A stretch of DNA of 37,939 bases from Tatumella ptyseos ATCC 33301. Lineage in GTDB: Bacteria > Pseudomonadota > Gammaproteobacteria > Enterobacterales > Enterobacteriaceae. Below the pieces are notes generated by a model. The model did not search any database, was not told the origin of the DNA, and saw nothing but the letters and a program-made list of their open reading frames with translations. This document shows, one piece after another, positions 1 through 8,642 of the stretch. Each line of letters opens with the position of its first letter. Within the stretch, counting starts at the first letter, position 1. The position numbers and the translations under genes are program-made. The stretch is from assembly GCF_000735525.1 (NCBI RefSeq), contig NZ_JMPR01000045.1, positions 1 to 37,939 on the forward strand, given 5' to 3'.

Positions 1-2
1 GG

Positions 3-248
3 GGGATCACCGATTTCAGATTTCACGATCTGAGGCATACATGGGCAAGCTGGCTTATTCAGGCCGGAGTTCCGTTATCGGCATTACAGGAAATGGGCGG
101 TTGGGAAAGCATTGAGATGGTACAGCGATATGCTCACCTTGCACCAAACCATTTAACAGAGCATGCACGGCAAATTGACTCGATTTTCGGGAGTTGTGTC
201 CCAAATCTGTCCCAGGGAGAAAATTTTAGAAAGGAGGTTTCAGGCTAA
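3..248 (+). CDS. Phage-type tyrosine integrase, C-terminal part only
   Basis: This is the last 82 codons (stop included) of a tyrosine recombinase; the 5' part lies outside the window. The frame shows the catalytic core in order: H-D-L-R at visible residues 8-11, G-G-W at 32-34, and the nucleophile context Q-R-Y-A-H-L with Tyr at about 43. It resembles integrases of the DLP12/P22 type. The reading frame runs toward the tRNA-Arg gene and stops 15 bp before the tRNA 3' end, the usual layout for an element integrated in a tRNA 3' end. The tail after the tyrosine is polar with no domain I recognise. I infer that sequence left of the window is a prophage or island, intact or remnant. The visible part carries no frameshift. 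Confidence 0.85.
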   Translation, partial: GITDFRFHDLRHTWASWLIQAGVPLSALQEMGGWESIEMVQRYAHLAPNHLTEHARQIDSIFGSCVPNLSQGENFRKEVSG

Positions 249-263
249 GTCATTGAAAGTAAA

Positions 264-340
264 TGGCGCGCCCTATAGGATTCGAACCTATGACCTACGG
301 CTTAGAAGGCCGGTGCTCTATCCAACTGAGCTAAGGGCGC
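264..340 (-). tRNA. argU: tRNA-Arg (anticodon UCU)
   Basis: Read on the minus strand, this is a 77-nt cloverleaf starting GCGCCCTTAG, with D-loop CAGTTGGATAG, anticodon stem-loop CCTTCTAAG, T-loop GGTTCGAATCC, acceptor partner GGGCGC and an encoded CCA end. The anticodon UCU reads the rare arginine codons AGA/AGG. It matches E. coli argU in acceptor stem, D-arm and T-loop. The 3' end faces the integrase fragment, so it is the likely attachment site. The exact att core cannot be set because the other junction is outside the window. Confidence 0.97.
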
Positions 341-356
341 CCTGACTTTGCGGGGA

Positions 357-384
357 ATTATACGGTCACCCGCCCCTGAGTCAA
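357..384 (-). promoter_or_regulatory. Sigma-70 promoter of tRNA-Arg (argU)
   Basis: On the minus strand TTGACT (384-379) is followed after 16 bp by a perfect TATAAT (362-357). The next bases, TCCCCGC, form a GC-rich discriminator typical of stringently controlled stable-RNA promoters. Transcription would start near 350, about 10 nt before the mature tRNA 5' end. Confidence 0.8.
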
Positions 385-518
385 TATTTTTACGCCGCTT
401 TCGGTTTTACTGCTGAAGGTTTGAACAAAGCCCGGCATTCTTTGCCTGACAGCACGCGTCGCTTCTGACAAAATAGGCGCCTTCACCCTAAGATTTTAAC
501 TCCGTGGATTTTTCTCTG

Positions 519-1385
519 ATGTCAGCACAGATTATTGATGGTAAAACGATTGCGCAGCAGGTCCGGCTGGAAGTTGCGGAAAAAGTTAAACAACGTCTTG
601 CCGCGGGTAAACGTGCCCCGGGACTGGCGGTAATATTGGTCGGAGAAAACCCGGCATCTCAAATCTATGTCAGCAGTAAACGTAAAGCCTGTGAAGAAGT
701 GGGCTTTATCTCCCGCTCTTACGACTTACCCGGCACAACCTGCGAAGAAGAGCTGCTGGCCCTGATTGATAAGCTGAACGACGATGCAGAGATCGACGGT
801 ATCCTGGTCCAGTTACCGCTGCCGGAAGGCATTGATAATGTTAAAGTGCTGGAACGGATCGCCGCTGATAAAGATGTCGATGGTTTCCATCCGTACAACG
901 TGGGCCGCCTGTGCCAGCGCGCTCCCCTGCTTCGCCCGTGTACGCCGCGCGGTATTATGACGCTGCTGGAGCGTTACAATATTGATACCTTCGGTCTGAA
1001 TGCTGTCGTGATTGGTGCTTCCAATATTGTCGGTCGCCCGATGAGCCTGGAGTTATTACTGGGAGGGTGTACCACTACGGTTACCCACCGTTTCACCCGG
1101 GACCTGCGTCAGCATGTCGAAAATGCGGATCTGCTGGTGGTCGCGGTCGGGAAACCAGGATTTATTCCCGGTGAGTGGATCAAACCCGGTGCGGTGGTTA
1201 TCGATGTCGGCATCAACCGTCTGGACGATGGCCGTGTGGTGGGTGATGTAGAGTTTGATGTCGCCGCAGAACGTGCAGCCTGGATCACCCCGGTGCCCGG
1301 TGGCGTGGGTCCGATGACCGTCGCAACACTTATTCAAAATACTTTACAGGCCTGTGAAGAATATCACGATGGAGCAGCAGAATAA
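519..1385 (+). CDS. folD: Bifunctional methylenetetrahydrofolate dehydrogenase/cyclohydrolase FolD
   Basis: FolD interconverts 5,10-methylene-, methenyl- and 10-formyl-tetrahydrofolate in the cytosol, supplying one-carbon units for purine and formyl-methionine synthesis. From the ATG at 519 the product is 288 aa, the length of E. coli FolD, and is nearly collinear with it. An upstream in-frame GTG at 504 would add five residues but has no family support. Visible signatures include the Y-x-x-x-K active-site region (about residues 50-54), the [10 protein letters not shown] motif, and the C-terminal P-G-G-V-G-P-M-T signature. Its TAA stop shares one base with the ybcJ start (TAATG), so the two are translationally coupled. 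Confidence 0.97.
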   Translation: MSAQIIDGKTIAQQVRLEVAEKVKQRLAAGKRAPGLAVILVGENPASQIYVSSKRKACEEVGFISRSYDLPGTTCEEELLALIDKLNDDAEIDGILVQLPLPEGIDNVKVLERIAADKDVDGFHPYNVGRLCQRAPLLRPCTPRGIMTLLERYNIDTFGLNAVVIGASNIVGRPMSLELLLGGCTTTVTHRFTRDLRQHVENADLLVVAVGKPGFIPGEWIKPGAVVIDVGINRLDDGRVVGDVEFDVAAERAAWITPVPGGVGPMTVATLIQNTLQACEEYHDGAAE

Positions 1386-1597
1386 TGGCAACTTTTTCTT
1401 TAGGGAAATTCCCTCACGTCGAACTGTGTGACCTGTTAAAGCTGGAAGGCTGGTCAGAAAGCGGCGCTCAGGCGAAAGCCTTTATCGCCGGGGGGCTGGT
1501 GACTGTCGATGGTCAGGTAGAAACCCGTAAGCGCTGCAAAATTGTCAGCGGCCAGACGGTCACTTTTGGTGGTCAGAGCATAACCGTCACCGCTTAA
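1385..1597 (+). CDS. ybcJ: S4-like RNA-binding protein YbcJ
   Basis: This 70-aa protein matches E. coli YbcJ over its whole length. It has a single S4-like RNA-binding fold: the helical segment L-C-D-L-L-K-L-E-G-W-S-E-S-G, then G-x-V-x-V-D-G-x-x-E-T-R-K-R-C-K-I. The S4 fold usually binds structured RNA. The precise target of YbcJ is not settled to my knowledge. It begins inside the folD stop codon and is followed after 13 bp by a strong hairpin terminator, so folD-ybcJ look like a two-gene operon. Confidence 0.93.
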   Translation: MATFSLGKFPHVELCDLLKLEGWSESGAQAKAFIAGGLVTVDGQVETRKRCKIVSGQTVTFGGQSITVTA

Positions 1598-1610
1598 CCG
1601 GTAGCGATAA

Positions 1611-1643
1611 AAAGGGCGTCCTGCGGGACGCCCTTTCTTTCTG
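1611..1643 (+). terminator. Rho-independent terminator after folD-ybcJ
   Basis: An 11-bp perfect stem, AAAGGGCGTCC (1611-1621) with GGACGCCCTTT (1626-1636), closes a 4-nt loop and runs into a T-rich tract. The A/T-flanked arms could also stop transcription arriving from cysS on the other strand. Confidence 0.9.
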
Positions 1644-1700
1644 CAATAAACCCTGATGAACAGTGTTGAGACTCTTTCAGCCTGTTGCGGGCTCCGTCTC

Positions 1701-3086
1701 TTACTTACGTCGCCAGGTTGTTCCCTGCGGGCCATCTTCAACGATGATCCCCAGCTCATTCAGTTTGTCACGGGCAATATCTGCCTGAGCCCAGTTTTTG
1801 GTTTCACGGGCTTCTTTACGCATCACAATCAGTGCCTCGATTTCAGCAACCTCATCATCATTGCTGCCGGCCGCGCTCTGCAGAAACACTTCCGGATCCT
1901 GCTGTAACAAGCCCAGCACACCGGATAACTGGCGTAATTTCGCCGCCACACTATCCGCCGCGGCCGGGTCCTCGGCTTTCAGCCGGTTCACTTCGCGCGC
2001 CATATCGAACAGCACCGAATAGGCTTCCGGCGTGTTAAAGTCATCGTCCATCGCCTCGCGGAAACGCTGCTCAAACTCAGCGCCTTCCGCCGGTACTGCC
2101 GACGGGTCGGTGTTACGTAATGCGGTATACAGACGTTCCAGCGCTGAACGGGCCTGCTTCAGGTTATCTTCGCCGTAGTTTAACTGGCTGCGATAATGTC
2201 CGGACATCAGAAAATAACGCACCGTTTCGGCATCATAATGGGCCAGAACATCGCGCACAGTGAAAAAGTTACCCAGTGATTTGGACATCTTCTCGCGGTC
2301 CACCATCACCATTCCGGAATGCATCCAGTAATTAACGTATTCACCGCCGTGTGCACAGGTCGATTGCGCAATTTCATTTTCGTGGTGCGGGAACATCAGG
2401 TCAGATCCCCCGCCGTGGATATCAAAATGCTCGCCCAGTTGTTTGCAGTTCATGGCCGAACATTCGATGTGCCAGCCCGGACGCCCCTGCCCCCACGGAG
2501 ATGCCCAGCCAGGTTCATCGGCTTTCGACATTTTCCACAGCACGAAGTCCATCGGGTTTTTCTTCACATCCGCCACTTCCACGCGGGCACCGGCCTGCAA
2601 CTGTTCCAGGTCCTGACGGGAAAGTTCGCCATAATGGCTGTCGCTCATCACATCAAACATTACATCGCCATTACCGGCAACATACGCATGTCCGCGTTGC
2701 AGCAGTTTTTCCACCAGCCCGATAATTTCAGGAATATGGCGGGTGGCGCGGGGTTCAACGTCCGGCGGCAGGATATTCAGCGCAGCAAAATCACGGTGCA
2801 TTTCGGCAATCATCCGGTCCGTCAGTTCACCGATAGTTTCACCTTTATCGTTCGCACGTTTAATGATTTTGTCATCAATATCCGTGATATTTCTCACGTA
2901 TTTCAGGTCATATCCCAGATAACGTAAGTAGCGGGAGACCACATCAAAGGCAACGAATGTACGGCCATGGCCAATATGGCACAGGTCATAAACGGTAATA
3001 CCGCACACGTACATGCCAATTTTCCCGGCATGAATAGGTTTAAATTCCTCTTTTTGTCTGCTCTGAGTGTTATAAATTTTCAGCAT
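1701..3086 (-). CDS. cysS: Cysteinyl-tRNA synthetase
   Basis: CysS charges tRNA-Cys with cysteine in the cytosol. The 461-aa product has the same length as E. coli CysS. Class I synthetase signatures are present: H-I-G-H at residues 37-40 and K-M-S-K-S near 266-270. Zinc-site residues expected from the family are visible, C28 in Y-V-C-G-I and the Cys in W-H-I-E-C-S-A-M. The C-terminal third is the DALR-type anticodon-binding region. It is transcribed divergently from ppiB and convergently with ybcJ. The ATG start fits the family N-terminus. Confidence 0.97.
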   Translation of the reverse strand: MLKIYNTQSRQKEEFKPIHAGKIGMYVCGITVYDLCHIGHGRTFVAFDVVSRYLRYLGYDLKYVRNITDIDDKIIKRANDKGETIGELTDRMIAEMHRDFAALNILPPDVEPRATRHIPEIIGLVEKLLQRGHAYVAGNGDVMFDVMSDSHYGELSRQDLEQLQAGARVEVADVKKNPMDFVLWKMSKADEPGWASPWGQGRPGWHIECSAMNCKQLGEHFDIHGGGSDLMFPHHENEIAQSTCAHGGEYVNYWMHSGMVMVDREKMSKSLGNFFTVRDVLAHYDAETVRYFLMSGHYRSQLNYGEDNLKQARSALERLYTALRNTDPSAVPAEGAEFEQRFREAMDDDFNTPEAYSVLFDMAREVNRLKAEDPAAADSVAAKLRQLSGVLGLLQQDPEVFLQSAAGSNDDEVAEIEALIVMRKEARETKNWAQADIARDKLNELGIIVEDGPQGTTWRRK

Positions 3087-3308
3087 TTAACTCTTCCGTT
3101 TCTGCGTTTGTTCTGCGTGTGCGATAACTCGGGTTATTGTGCCGTATTTTTCACGGGACTGCGACGTAAAGCAAGTCCGGTAACCGGAGGTAAGCCCCCC
3201 CTACTGCCGCATACCTCAAATTTATGGTATAAGGTGCCATCGTAAATGCCCTTTCTGAGTCACAGAAAAGGCTGAAATACTGTACAACAACCATGACAGG
3301 ATGAAATT

Positions 3309-3803
3309 ATGGTCACTTTCCAGACTAATTTTGGTGATATCGTCATTAAAACCTTTGATGATAAAGCCCCGGCTACCGTAGAAAACTTTCTGACCTACTG
3401 CCGTGAAGGTTTTTATGACAACACCATTTTCCATCGCGTCATTAATGGCTTTATGATCCAGGGGGGTGGTTTTGAGCCAGGAATGAAGCAGAAATCCACC
3501 AACGCTGAAATCCGTAACGAAGCCAGCAATGGCCTGAAGAACACCCGTGGTACGCTGGCGATGGCTCGTACCTCTGCACCACACTCTGCGACAGCACAGT
3601 TCTTCATCAACGTTGCAGATAATGACTTCCTGAACTTCCGTGATGAAAGCGTTCAGGGCTGGGGCTACTGTGTCTTCGCTGAAGTGGTTGAAGGTATGGA
3701 TGTGGTCGAAAAAATCAAAGCGGTTTCTACCGGCCGTAGCGGTATGCATCAGGACGTACCAAAAGAAGACGTCATCATTCAGAAAGTGACCATCAGCGAG
3801 TAA
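3309..3803 (+). CDS. ppiB: Peptidyl-prolyl cis-trans isomerase B (cyclophilin)
   Basis: This cytoplasmic cyclophilin catalyses proline cis-trans isomerisation during folding. The 164-aa product is collinear with E. coli PpiB and has no signal peptide. Cyclophilin core motifs are visible: [14 protein letters not shown] near residues 38-51 and A-M-A-R-T, then S-A-T-A-Q-F-F-I-N near residues 89-97. The stop codon overlaps the lpxH start by one base (TAATG), so the two are cotranscribed as in E. coli. Confidence 0.97.
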   Translation: MVTFQTNFGDIVIKTFDDKAPATVENFLTYCREGFYDNTIFHRVINGFMIQGGGFEPGMKQKSTNAEIRNEASNGLKNTRGTLAMARTSAPHSATAQFFINVADNDFLNFRDESVQGWGYCVFAEVVEGMDVVEKIKAVSTGRSGMHQDVPKEDVIIQKVTISE

Positions 3804-4519
3804 TGTCGCGGACACTTTTTATTGCAGATTTGCATCTGTGTCAGCAGGAACCGGCAATTACTGCCGGTTTTCTGCGTTTTTTACAGCGTGAAGCCACAGA
3901 ATGTGAAGCCCTGTATATCCTGGGCGATCTGTTCGAAAGCTGGATCGGGGATGATGACCCGAACCCGCTGCACCAGCAGGTCGCTGAGGCGCTCTCTGCC
4001 CTGACGATCCCTATCTGGTTTATCCATGGTAACCGCGATTTCTTACTGGGGAAAAAGTTCGCTGCCCGCTGTGGTATGCAGTTACTCCCCGAAGAGCAGT
4101 TACTGGAGCTCTATGGTCACCGCGTCCTGATTATGCATGGTGATACCCTCTGTACCGATGATGCCGGTTACCTGCGGTTTCGCGAGAAAGTTCACCAGCC
4201 CTGGCTACAGCGCCTGTTTCTGATGCTGCCGTTGCGGCTACGTCAGAAAATCGCCGTCAGACTGCGTAATGACAGTCAGCAGGCTAATCAGACCAAAAGC
4301 CAGCAGATCATGGATGTAAATCCACAGGCCGTCGAAGCCGTGATGCAACGTTATCAGGCTTCCCTGTTGATCCATGGTCATACCCATCGTCCGGCCATTC
4401 ATCGTCTCAGTGTCGGTCAGCAGCCCGCAGAGCGGGCCGTCCTCGGTGCCTGGCATCAGGAAGGTTCCATGATCCAGCTGGATGCCGACGGCGTCAACCT
4501 CATCGCTTTCCCCTGGTAA
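3803..4519 (+). CDS. lpxH: UDP-2,3-diacylglucosamine hydrolase LpxH (lipid A synthesis)
   Basis: LpxH cleaves UDP-2,3-diacylglucosamine to lipid X plus UMP at the inner membrane surface, the fourth step of lipid A synthesis. The 238-aa product is about the E. coli length (240). All metallophosphoesterase motifs are present in order: D-L-H-L near residue 8, [11 protein letters not shown] near 41-51, G-N-R-D-F near 79-83, H-G-D near 114-116 and H-G-H-T-H-R-P near 195-201. These supply the di-manganese ligands. It is coupled to ppiB by a one-base overlap. Confidence 0.97.
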   Translation: MSRTLFIADLHLCQQEPAITAGFLRFLQREATECEALYILGDLFESWIGDDDPNPLHQQVAEALSALTIPIWFIHGNRDFLLGKKFAARCGMQLLPEEQLLELYGHRVLIMHGDTLCTDDAGYLRFREKVHQPWLQRLFLMLPLRLRQKIAVRLRNDSQQANQTKSQQIMDVNPQAVEAVMQRYQASLLIHGHTHRPAIHRLSVGQQPAERAVLGAWHQEGSMIQLDADGVNLIAFPW

Positions 4520-4548
4520 ATCAGGATATTTTGCCCGGTTGTGTCGCG

Positions 4549-4586
4549 ACGCAACCGTTTTCCTCTGCCCCGACTCATGCTATTCT
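4549..4586 (+). promoter_or_regulatory. purEK promoter with PurR operator
   Basis: ACGCAACCGTTTTCCT at 4549-4564 is a close match to the PurR consensus (ACGCAAACGTTTTCGT) and, as I recall it, identical to the E. coli purE operator. It overlaps a candidate -35 (TTTTCC, 4558-4563). After a 17-bp spacer comes TATTCT (4581-4586) as -10. PurR bound with hypoxanthine or guanine would block this promoter. Confidence 0.85.
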
Positions 4587-4654
4587 CACGCCCTTCTCAA
4601 GGTGTATTACCTGTCCGCCTTCAGGTTTTTTATCTACTCACAGGAGTTGACCGC

Positions 4655-5167
4655 ATGTCGTCGAATACTGCCCCGGCCCGTATCGCCATCATTATGGGTT
4701 CTAAAAGTGACTGGGCTACGATGCAGTATGCTGCAGAAATTCTTAACGAACTGGACCTTGCTCACCACGTGGAAGTGGTGTCTGCACACCGCACCCCGGA
4801 CAAACTGTTCAGCTTTGCTGAGAATGCACAGGACCAGGGCTTTCATGTGATTATTGCCGGCGCCGGTGGCGCGGCTCACCTGCCGGGGATGCTGGCTGCC
4901 AAAACCCTGGTGCCGGTACTGGGCGTACCGGTACAGAGCGCAGCGCTCAGCGGTGTCGACAGCCTGTACTCTATCGTGCAGATGCCTCGCGGGATCCCGG
5001 TCGGGACGCTGGCTATCGGTAAAGCCGGTGCCGCTAATGCTGCCCTGCTGGCCGCGCAAATCCTGGCCGTCAACGATGCCGGACTGGCACAACGTCTGTC
5101 CGACTGGCGGACACAGCAAAGTGAAGCGGTACTGAACCATCCGGACCCGCGGGAGGCAGAGGCATGA
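4655..5167 (+). CDS. purE: N5-carboxyaminoimidazole ribonucleotide mutase (PurE)
   Basis: PurE converts N5-CAIR to CAIR in de novo purine synthesis. The start at 4655 has a CAGGAG ribosome-binding site and gives 170 aa, close to E. coli PurE (169). An earlier in-frame ATG at 4541 would add 38 residues and place the PurR operator inside the gene, so I reject it. Family motifs: I-M-G-S-K-S-D-W near the N-terminus, [18 protein letters not shown] and G-V-P-V-Q-S. It overlaps purK by 4 bp (ATGA). Confidence 0.97.
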   Translation: MSSNTAPARIAIIMGSKSDWATMQYAAEILNELDLAHHVEVVSAHRTPDKLFSFAENAQDQGFHVIIAGAGGAAHLPGMLAAKTLVPVLGVPVQSAALSGVDSLYSIVQMPRGIPVGTLAIGKAGAANAALLAAQILAVNDAGLAQRLSDWRTQQSEAVLNHPDPREAEA

Positions 5168-6228
5168 AACCGGTTTGCGTATTAGGTAACGGACAACTGG
5201 GACGGATGTTACGCCAGGCGGGGGAGCCGCTGGGGATCGCCGTCTACCCTGTCGGGATTGATGCTGAACCGGAAAGCCTGCCTATCCGCGAGAGCGTCAT
5301 TACCGCCGAAATCGAACGCTGGCCGGAAACCCCGCTGACACAGGCCCTGGCCAGTCATCCGGCGTTTGTGAACCGGGATATTTTTCCGCGCCTTGCCGAT
5401 CGCCTGACCCAGAAACAACTGCTCGATCAGTTAGGCCTGGCCACAGCCCCGTGGCAACTGCTGAGCGATGCGGCACAGTGGCCGGACGTCTTTAAACGCC
5501 TTGGCGACCTGGCCATCGTGAAACGCAGGACCGGCGGCTATGATGGCCGTGGACAGTGGCGTCTGCGGGAGAGCGATTGTCAGACGCTGCCGGAAGAGTG
5601 CTATGGCGAGTGTATCGTGGAGCAGGGAATAGATTTTTCCGGTGAGGTTTCCCTGGTGGGTGCCCGTGGTCACGATGGCACCCTGGTCTTTTATCCGCTG
5701 ACCCATAACCTGCACCATAACGGCATCCTGTTGTGCAGCGTTGCCCTGCCTGAGCCGGATGCCGCACAGCAACGTCAGGCAGAAGCGATGCTGACGGCGA
5801 TTATGCAGGAACTGGATTATGTCGGTGTGATGGCGATGGAATGCTTTATTACGCCTGAAGGTCTGTTAATTAATGAACTGGCACCGCGGGTTCATAATAG
5901 CGGCCACTGGACGCAGAACGGTGCCTCGATCAGTCAGTTCGCGTTGCATCTGCGGGCGATCACCGGCCTGCCTCTGCCCGAACCGGTGGTCTTCGCGCCG
6001 TCGGTGATGGTTAACCTGATAGGCTGCGCGCTGGACACACAGTGGCTGTCACATCCTCTGGTCCATTTGCACTGGTACGACAAAGAGGTTCGTCCGGGCC
6101 GTAAGCTGGGCCACCTGAACCTGACCGACAGTCATACTCTCCGTCTGCAGCAGGAGTTACGGGCACTGGCCTGCCGGTTACCGGCCGAATATGCCGCCGC
6201 CATCGACTGGGCTTGCGAAAAACTCTGA
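5164..6228 (+). CDS. purK: N5-carboxyaminoimidazole ribonucleotide synthase (PurK)
   Basis: PurK is the ATP-grasp enzyme that makes N5-CAIR from AIR, bicarbonate and ATP, feeding PurE. The 354-aa product is one residue off the E. coli length. The N-terminal G-N-G-Q-L-G-R-M loop, the ATP-grasp segment [13 protein letters not shown] and the substrate-site stretch [14 protein letters not shown] are all visible. It starts within the last codon of purE (ATGA overlap) and shares its PurR-regulated promoter. Confidence 0.97.
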   Translation: MKPVCVLGNGQLGRMLRQAGEPLGIAVYPVGIDAEPESLPIRESVITAEIERWPETPLTQALASHPAFVNRDIFPRLADRLTQKQLLDQLGLATAPWQLLSDAAQWPDVFKRLGDLAIVKRRTGGYDGRGQWRLRESDCQTLPEECYGECIVEQGIDFSGEVSLVGARGHDGTLVFYPLTHNLHHNGILLCSVALPEPDAAQQRQAEAMLTAIMQELDYVGVMAMECFITPEGLLINELAPRVHNSGHWTQNGASISQFALHLRAITGLPLPEPVVFAPSVMVNLIGCALDTQWLSHPLVHLHWYDKEVRPGRKLGHLNLTDSHTLRLQQELRALACRLPAEYAAAIDWACEKL

Positions 6229-6336
6229 ACCTTTGACCGTGGCGGCCTCCGGTCGCTGCGGTCATATCTTCCCTCACCCTGTCTGCTCCGCAATTGGTAC
6301 TCTGCCGGTTTTGTGTGTAATACTTTACCGGACCGG

Positions 6337-6372
6337 GCGCCTGAGGCTGAGGCGCATCCTTTCCCCCTTCTG
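6337..6372 (+). terminator. Probable terminator after purEK
   Basis: A 6-bp GC stem (GCGCCT 6337-6342 with AGGCGC 6350-6355, 7-nt loop) is followed by a pyrimidine-rich tract, ATCCTTTCCCCCTTCT. The tract is C-interrupted, so termination may be partial and some readthrough into ybbO is possible. Confidence 0.5.
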
Positions 6373-6382
6373 ATGTGATGTT

Positions 6383-7171
6383 ATGCAAAAAAATATTCTG
6401 ATTACCGGCTGCTCAAGCGGCATCGGTGCGGTTGCCGCCAGCGATTTACTCAACCGCGGTTATCGTGTGATTGCCGCCTGCAGAAAACCGGACGATGTGC
6501 GCCGCATGGAGCAACTGGGATATTGCGGCATTCTGCTGGATCTGGACGATGAGGAGAGTGTCAGTAACGCGGCCCGTGAGGTGATCAGGCTGTGTAATGG
6601 CAGGCTGCACGGACTGTTCAATAATGCCGGCTTTGGTGTGTATGGCGCCTTACCTGCCCTGTCCCGCCAGCAGATGGAAAAGCAGTTTTCCGCCAACTTC
6701 TTTGCGGTTCACCAGCTGACGATGCTGCTGTTACCCGCCCTGAGAGCGGCCGGGAATGCCCGTATTATCAACACCAGTTCGGTGATGGGGTTGATCTCCA
6801 CCCCCGGCCGGGGTGCCTATGCCGCCAGCAAATATGCCCTTGAGGCCTGGTCTGATGCACTGCGTATGGAGCTGAAACCTGAAGGTATTCAGGTCAGTCT
6901 GATCGAACCCGGCCCTATTTCAACGGGTTTCAGCGATAATGTCGTGCAGGGTGTCGCCGATAAACCGGTCACTAATCCCGGTATTGCGGCACGCTTTACC
7001 CTGCCGCCGGAAGCCGTACTGCCGAAATTACGGCATGCACTGGAGAGTCGTTTTCCGAAACAGCGTTATCCGGTGACCGTCGTCGCCCATGTGATGTCTG
7101 TCGCACGCCGTCTGTTACCCGGGGTATTACTGGATCGGATTTTAAGCAATCACTCCGCCAGAAAGAAATAA
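6383..7171 (+). CDS. ybbO: Short-chain dehydrogenase/reductase YbbO
   Basis: This classical SDR is collinear with E. coli YbbO, reported as an NADP-dependent aldehyde reductase. The 262-aa product has the Rossmann cofactor motif T-G-C-S-S-G-I-G near residues 8-15, N-N-A-G-F-G in the middle, the catalytic Ser in T-S-S-V-M-G and Tyr/Lys in Y-A-A-S-K. The E-P-G-P-I motif follows. No membrane segment is evident. In E. coli its neighbours are ybbN and tesA; here ybbN is kept but purK replaces the tesA side, which implies loss of the intervening genes in this lineage. Confidence 0.92.
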   Translation: MQKNILITGCSSGIGAVAASDLLNRGYRVIAACRKPDDVRRMEQLGYCGILLDLDDEESVSNAAREVIRLCNGRLHGLFNNAGFGVYGALPALSRQQMEKQFSANFFAVHQLTMLLLPALRAAGNARIINTSSVMGLISTPGRGAYAASKYALEAWSDALRMELKPEGIQVSLIEPGPISTGFSDNVVQGVADKPVTNPGIAARFTLPPEAVLPKLRHALESRFPKQRYPVTVVAHVMSVARRLLPGVLLDRILSNHSARKK

Positions 7172-7247
7172 CCGGTTGAAGTTCAGGGAGAGATCCCCCA
7201 TATCCTGTGGATAACGGTAACCATTTTCAGACCAAGGAATACAGCTT

Positions 7248-8105
7248 ATGTTACAGCAAGCCCCGATCACTGACGTTAACGAATCCAATCTGCAGCAGGT
7301 GCTTGAGCAGTCAATGCAGGTACCGGTGCTGTTTTATTTCTGGTCTGCCCGCAGCCAGCATTGTCAGGAACTGACCCCCGTGCTGGAAAAACTGGCCGGC
7401 GAATATCAGGGACAATTTGTGCTGGCAAAACTGGATTGTGATGAGCAACAGATGGTCGCTTCACAGTTTGGTCTGAGAGCTATCCCTACCGTCTATCTGT
7501 TTAAGGACGGTCAGCCGGTCGATGGTTTCCAGGGCCCGCAACCGGAAGACGCCATCCGCGCACTGTTGCAAAAAGTTCTGCCGCGTGAAGATGAAATTAA
7601 GCTTCAGCAAGCCACCGCATTACTGGCTGAAGAGAAACCGCTGGAAGCATTGCCTTTACTGAAAGACGCATGGCAGCTCAGCCAGCAATCCAGTGAGACG
7701 GGCTTCCTGCTGGCCGAAACGCTGATCACCCTGAACCGCAGTGACGAGGCCGAAGAAGTTCTGAAGCACGTTCCGTTGCAGGATCAGGATAGCCGTTACC
7801 AGGGGCTGATCGCCCAAATCGATCTGCTGCGCCAGGCCGCTGATACCCCGGAAATTCAGCAGTTACAGAGCGAGCTGGACGCAGACCCGGCTAATGCGGC
7901 TCTTGCCGCAAAACTGGCCGTACAGTTTCATCAGGTCGGACGTAACGAAGAAGCGCTGGAGTTGCTGTTCAGCTTTCTGAAAAGCGACCTCGCCGCCGGC
8001 GGGGGTGAACTGCGTAAAACATTTCAGGAGATCCTGGCCGCGCTGGGTACCGGGGATGCGTTAGCCGGTAAATTCCGCCGTCAGCTCTATTCCCTGCTTT
8101 ACTGA
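7248..8105 (+). CDS. cnoX: Chaperedoxin CnoX (YbbN), thioredoxin-TPR protein
   Basis: CnoX (YbbN) is a holdase that protects proteins from chlorine-type oxidative damage and passes clients to DnaK or GroEL. The 285-aa product is collinear with the E. coli protein (284). Residues about 10-110 form a thioredoxin domain in which the usual C-x-x-C is S-Q-H-C (36-39), so it lacks dithiol reductase chemistry, as in E. coli. The rest is a helical TPR-like region ending L-G-T-G-D-A-L-A-x-K. The last 7 bp overlap the convergent cueR gene. Confidence 0.94.
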   Translation: MLQQAPITDVNESNLQQVLEQSMQVPVLFYFWSARSQHCQELTPVLEKLAGEYQGQFVLAKLDCDEQQMVASQFGLRAIPTVYLFKDGQPVDGFQGPQPEDAIRALLQKVLPREDEIKLQQATALLAEEKPLEALPLLKDAWQLSQQSSETGFLLAETLITLNRSDEAEEVLKHVPLQDQDSRYQGLIAQIDLLRQAADTPEIQQLQSELDADPANAALAAKLAVQFHQVGRNEEALELLFSFLKSDLAAGGGELRKTFQEILAALGTGDALAGKFRRQLYSLLY

Positions 8106-8524
8106 TCGACGGGCTTCGGGTTCGCTGTCTGATGACAGCACCCGGCCAGAGAATCGATAATCGGACAGGCTGCCCCGTCATCCCCGGGGCAGCTTTCTGC
8201 CAGTGAGAGCAACCGCTGTCGCATCTGTTGCAGTTCTGCCATCTGCCTGTCCAGTTCCTGTACCTTTCTGAGCGTTCTGGCTTTTATTTCCGCGCTGTGA
8301 CGCTGCGGGTCGTTAAACATACCCACCAGCTCGCGACACTCTTCCAGACTGAACCCGACCTGCCGCGCCTGACGCAATAACGTCAGTTCTTCAATGTGGT
8401 GACTGACATAATGCCGATAGCCGTTGGCCGAGCGCTCCGGAGGGGTAATGATGCCCTTCTCTTCATAAAACCGTATCGCTTTACCGGATAACCCGGTTTT
8501 ACGTGCAATATCACTGATGTTCAT
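8099..8524 (-). CDS. cueR: Copper-responsive MerR-family activator CueR
   Basis: CueR senses cytoplasmic Cu(I) and activates copA (and usually cueO). The ATG at 8524 gives 141 aa (E. coli 135). A start at 8545 would add seven residues without family support. The N-terminal MerR helix-turn-helix ([12 protein letters not shown]) is followed by a long dimerisation helix. The metal-binding loop C112-P-G-D-D-G-A-A-C120 holds both copper-ligand cysteines. A second C-C-H motif near the end is as in E. coli. It is divergent from copA, whose promoter lies 42 bp upstream. Confidence 0.95.
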   Translation of the reverse strand: MNISDIARKTGLSGKAIRFYEEKGIITPPERSANGYRHYVSHHIEELTLLRQARQVGFSLEECRELVGMFNDPQRHSAEIKARTLRKVQELDRQMAELQQMRQRLLSLAESCPGDDGAACPIIDSLAGCCHQTANPKPVDQ

Positions 8525-8566
8525 CAGGCTTCTCCGTAGTAACAAGGGCCGGGAGTGCTTTTTCTG

Positions 8567-8597
8567 TTGACCTTTACCTTACCGGAAGGTTTAGACT
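8567..8597 (+). promoter_or_regulatory. CueR-activated copA promoter
   Basis: TTGACC (8567-8572) and TAGACT (8592-8597) are separated by 19 bp, the over-long spacer typical of MerR-type promoters. Within it sits an interrupted dyad (8570-8590) with left arm ACCTT, right arm GGAAGGT, aligned base for base with the E. coli copA operator layout. CueR distortion of the spacer on Cu(I) binding should switch the promoter on. Confidence 0.88.
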
Positions 8598-8642
8598 TTT
8601 AATATCGTGATGATCCACGTTCTGTAATAGAAGGAAAAAACT

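Noticed and set aside
163-345. 60-aa plus-strand ORF across the integrase end and the tRNA
   Set aside because: It is out of frame with the integrase and reads the tRNA antisense, giving the artefact R-I-R-T-Y-D-L-R-L typical of tRNA-derived spurious ORFs.
4541-4654. Longer purE with 38 extra N-terminal residues
   Set aside because: It would place the PurR operator and promoter inside the gene and lacks family support; the ATG at 4655 has a good ribosome-binding site.
5209-6388. Several minus-strand ORFs antisense to purK and ybbO
   Set aside because: They are shadows of the high-GC coding frames, with no domain, start signal or homology.
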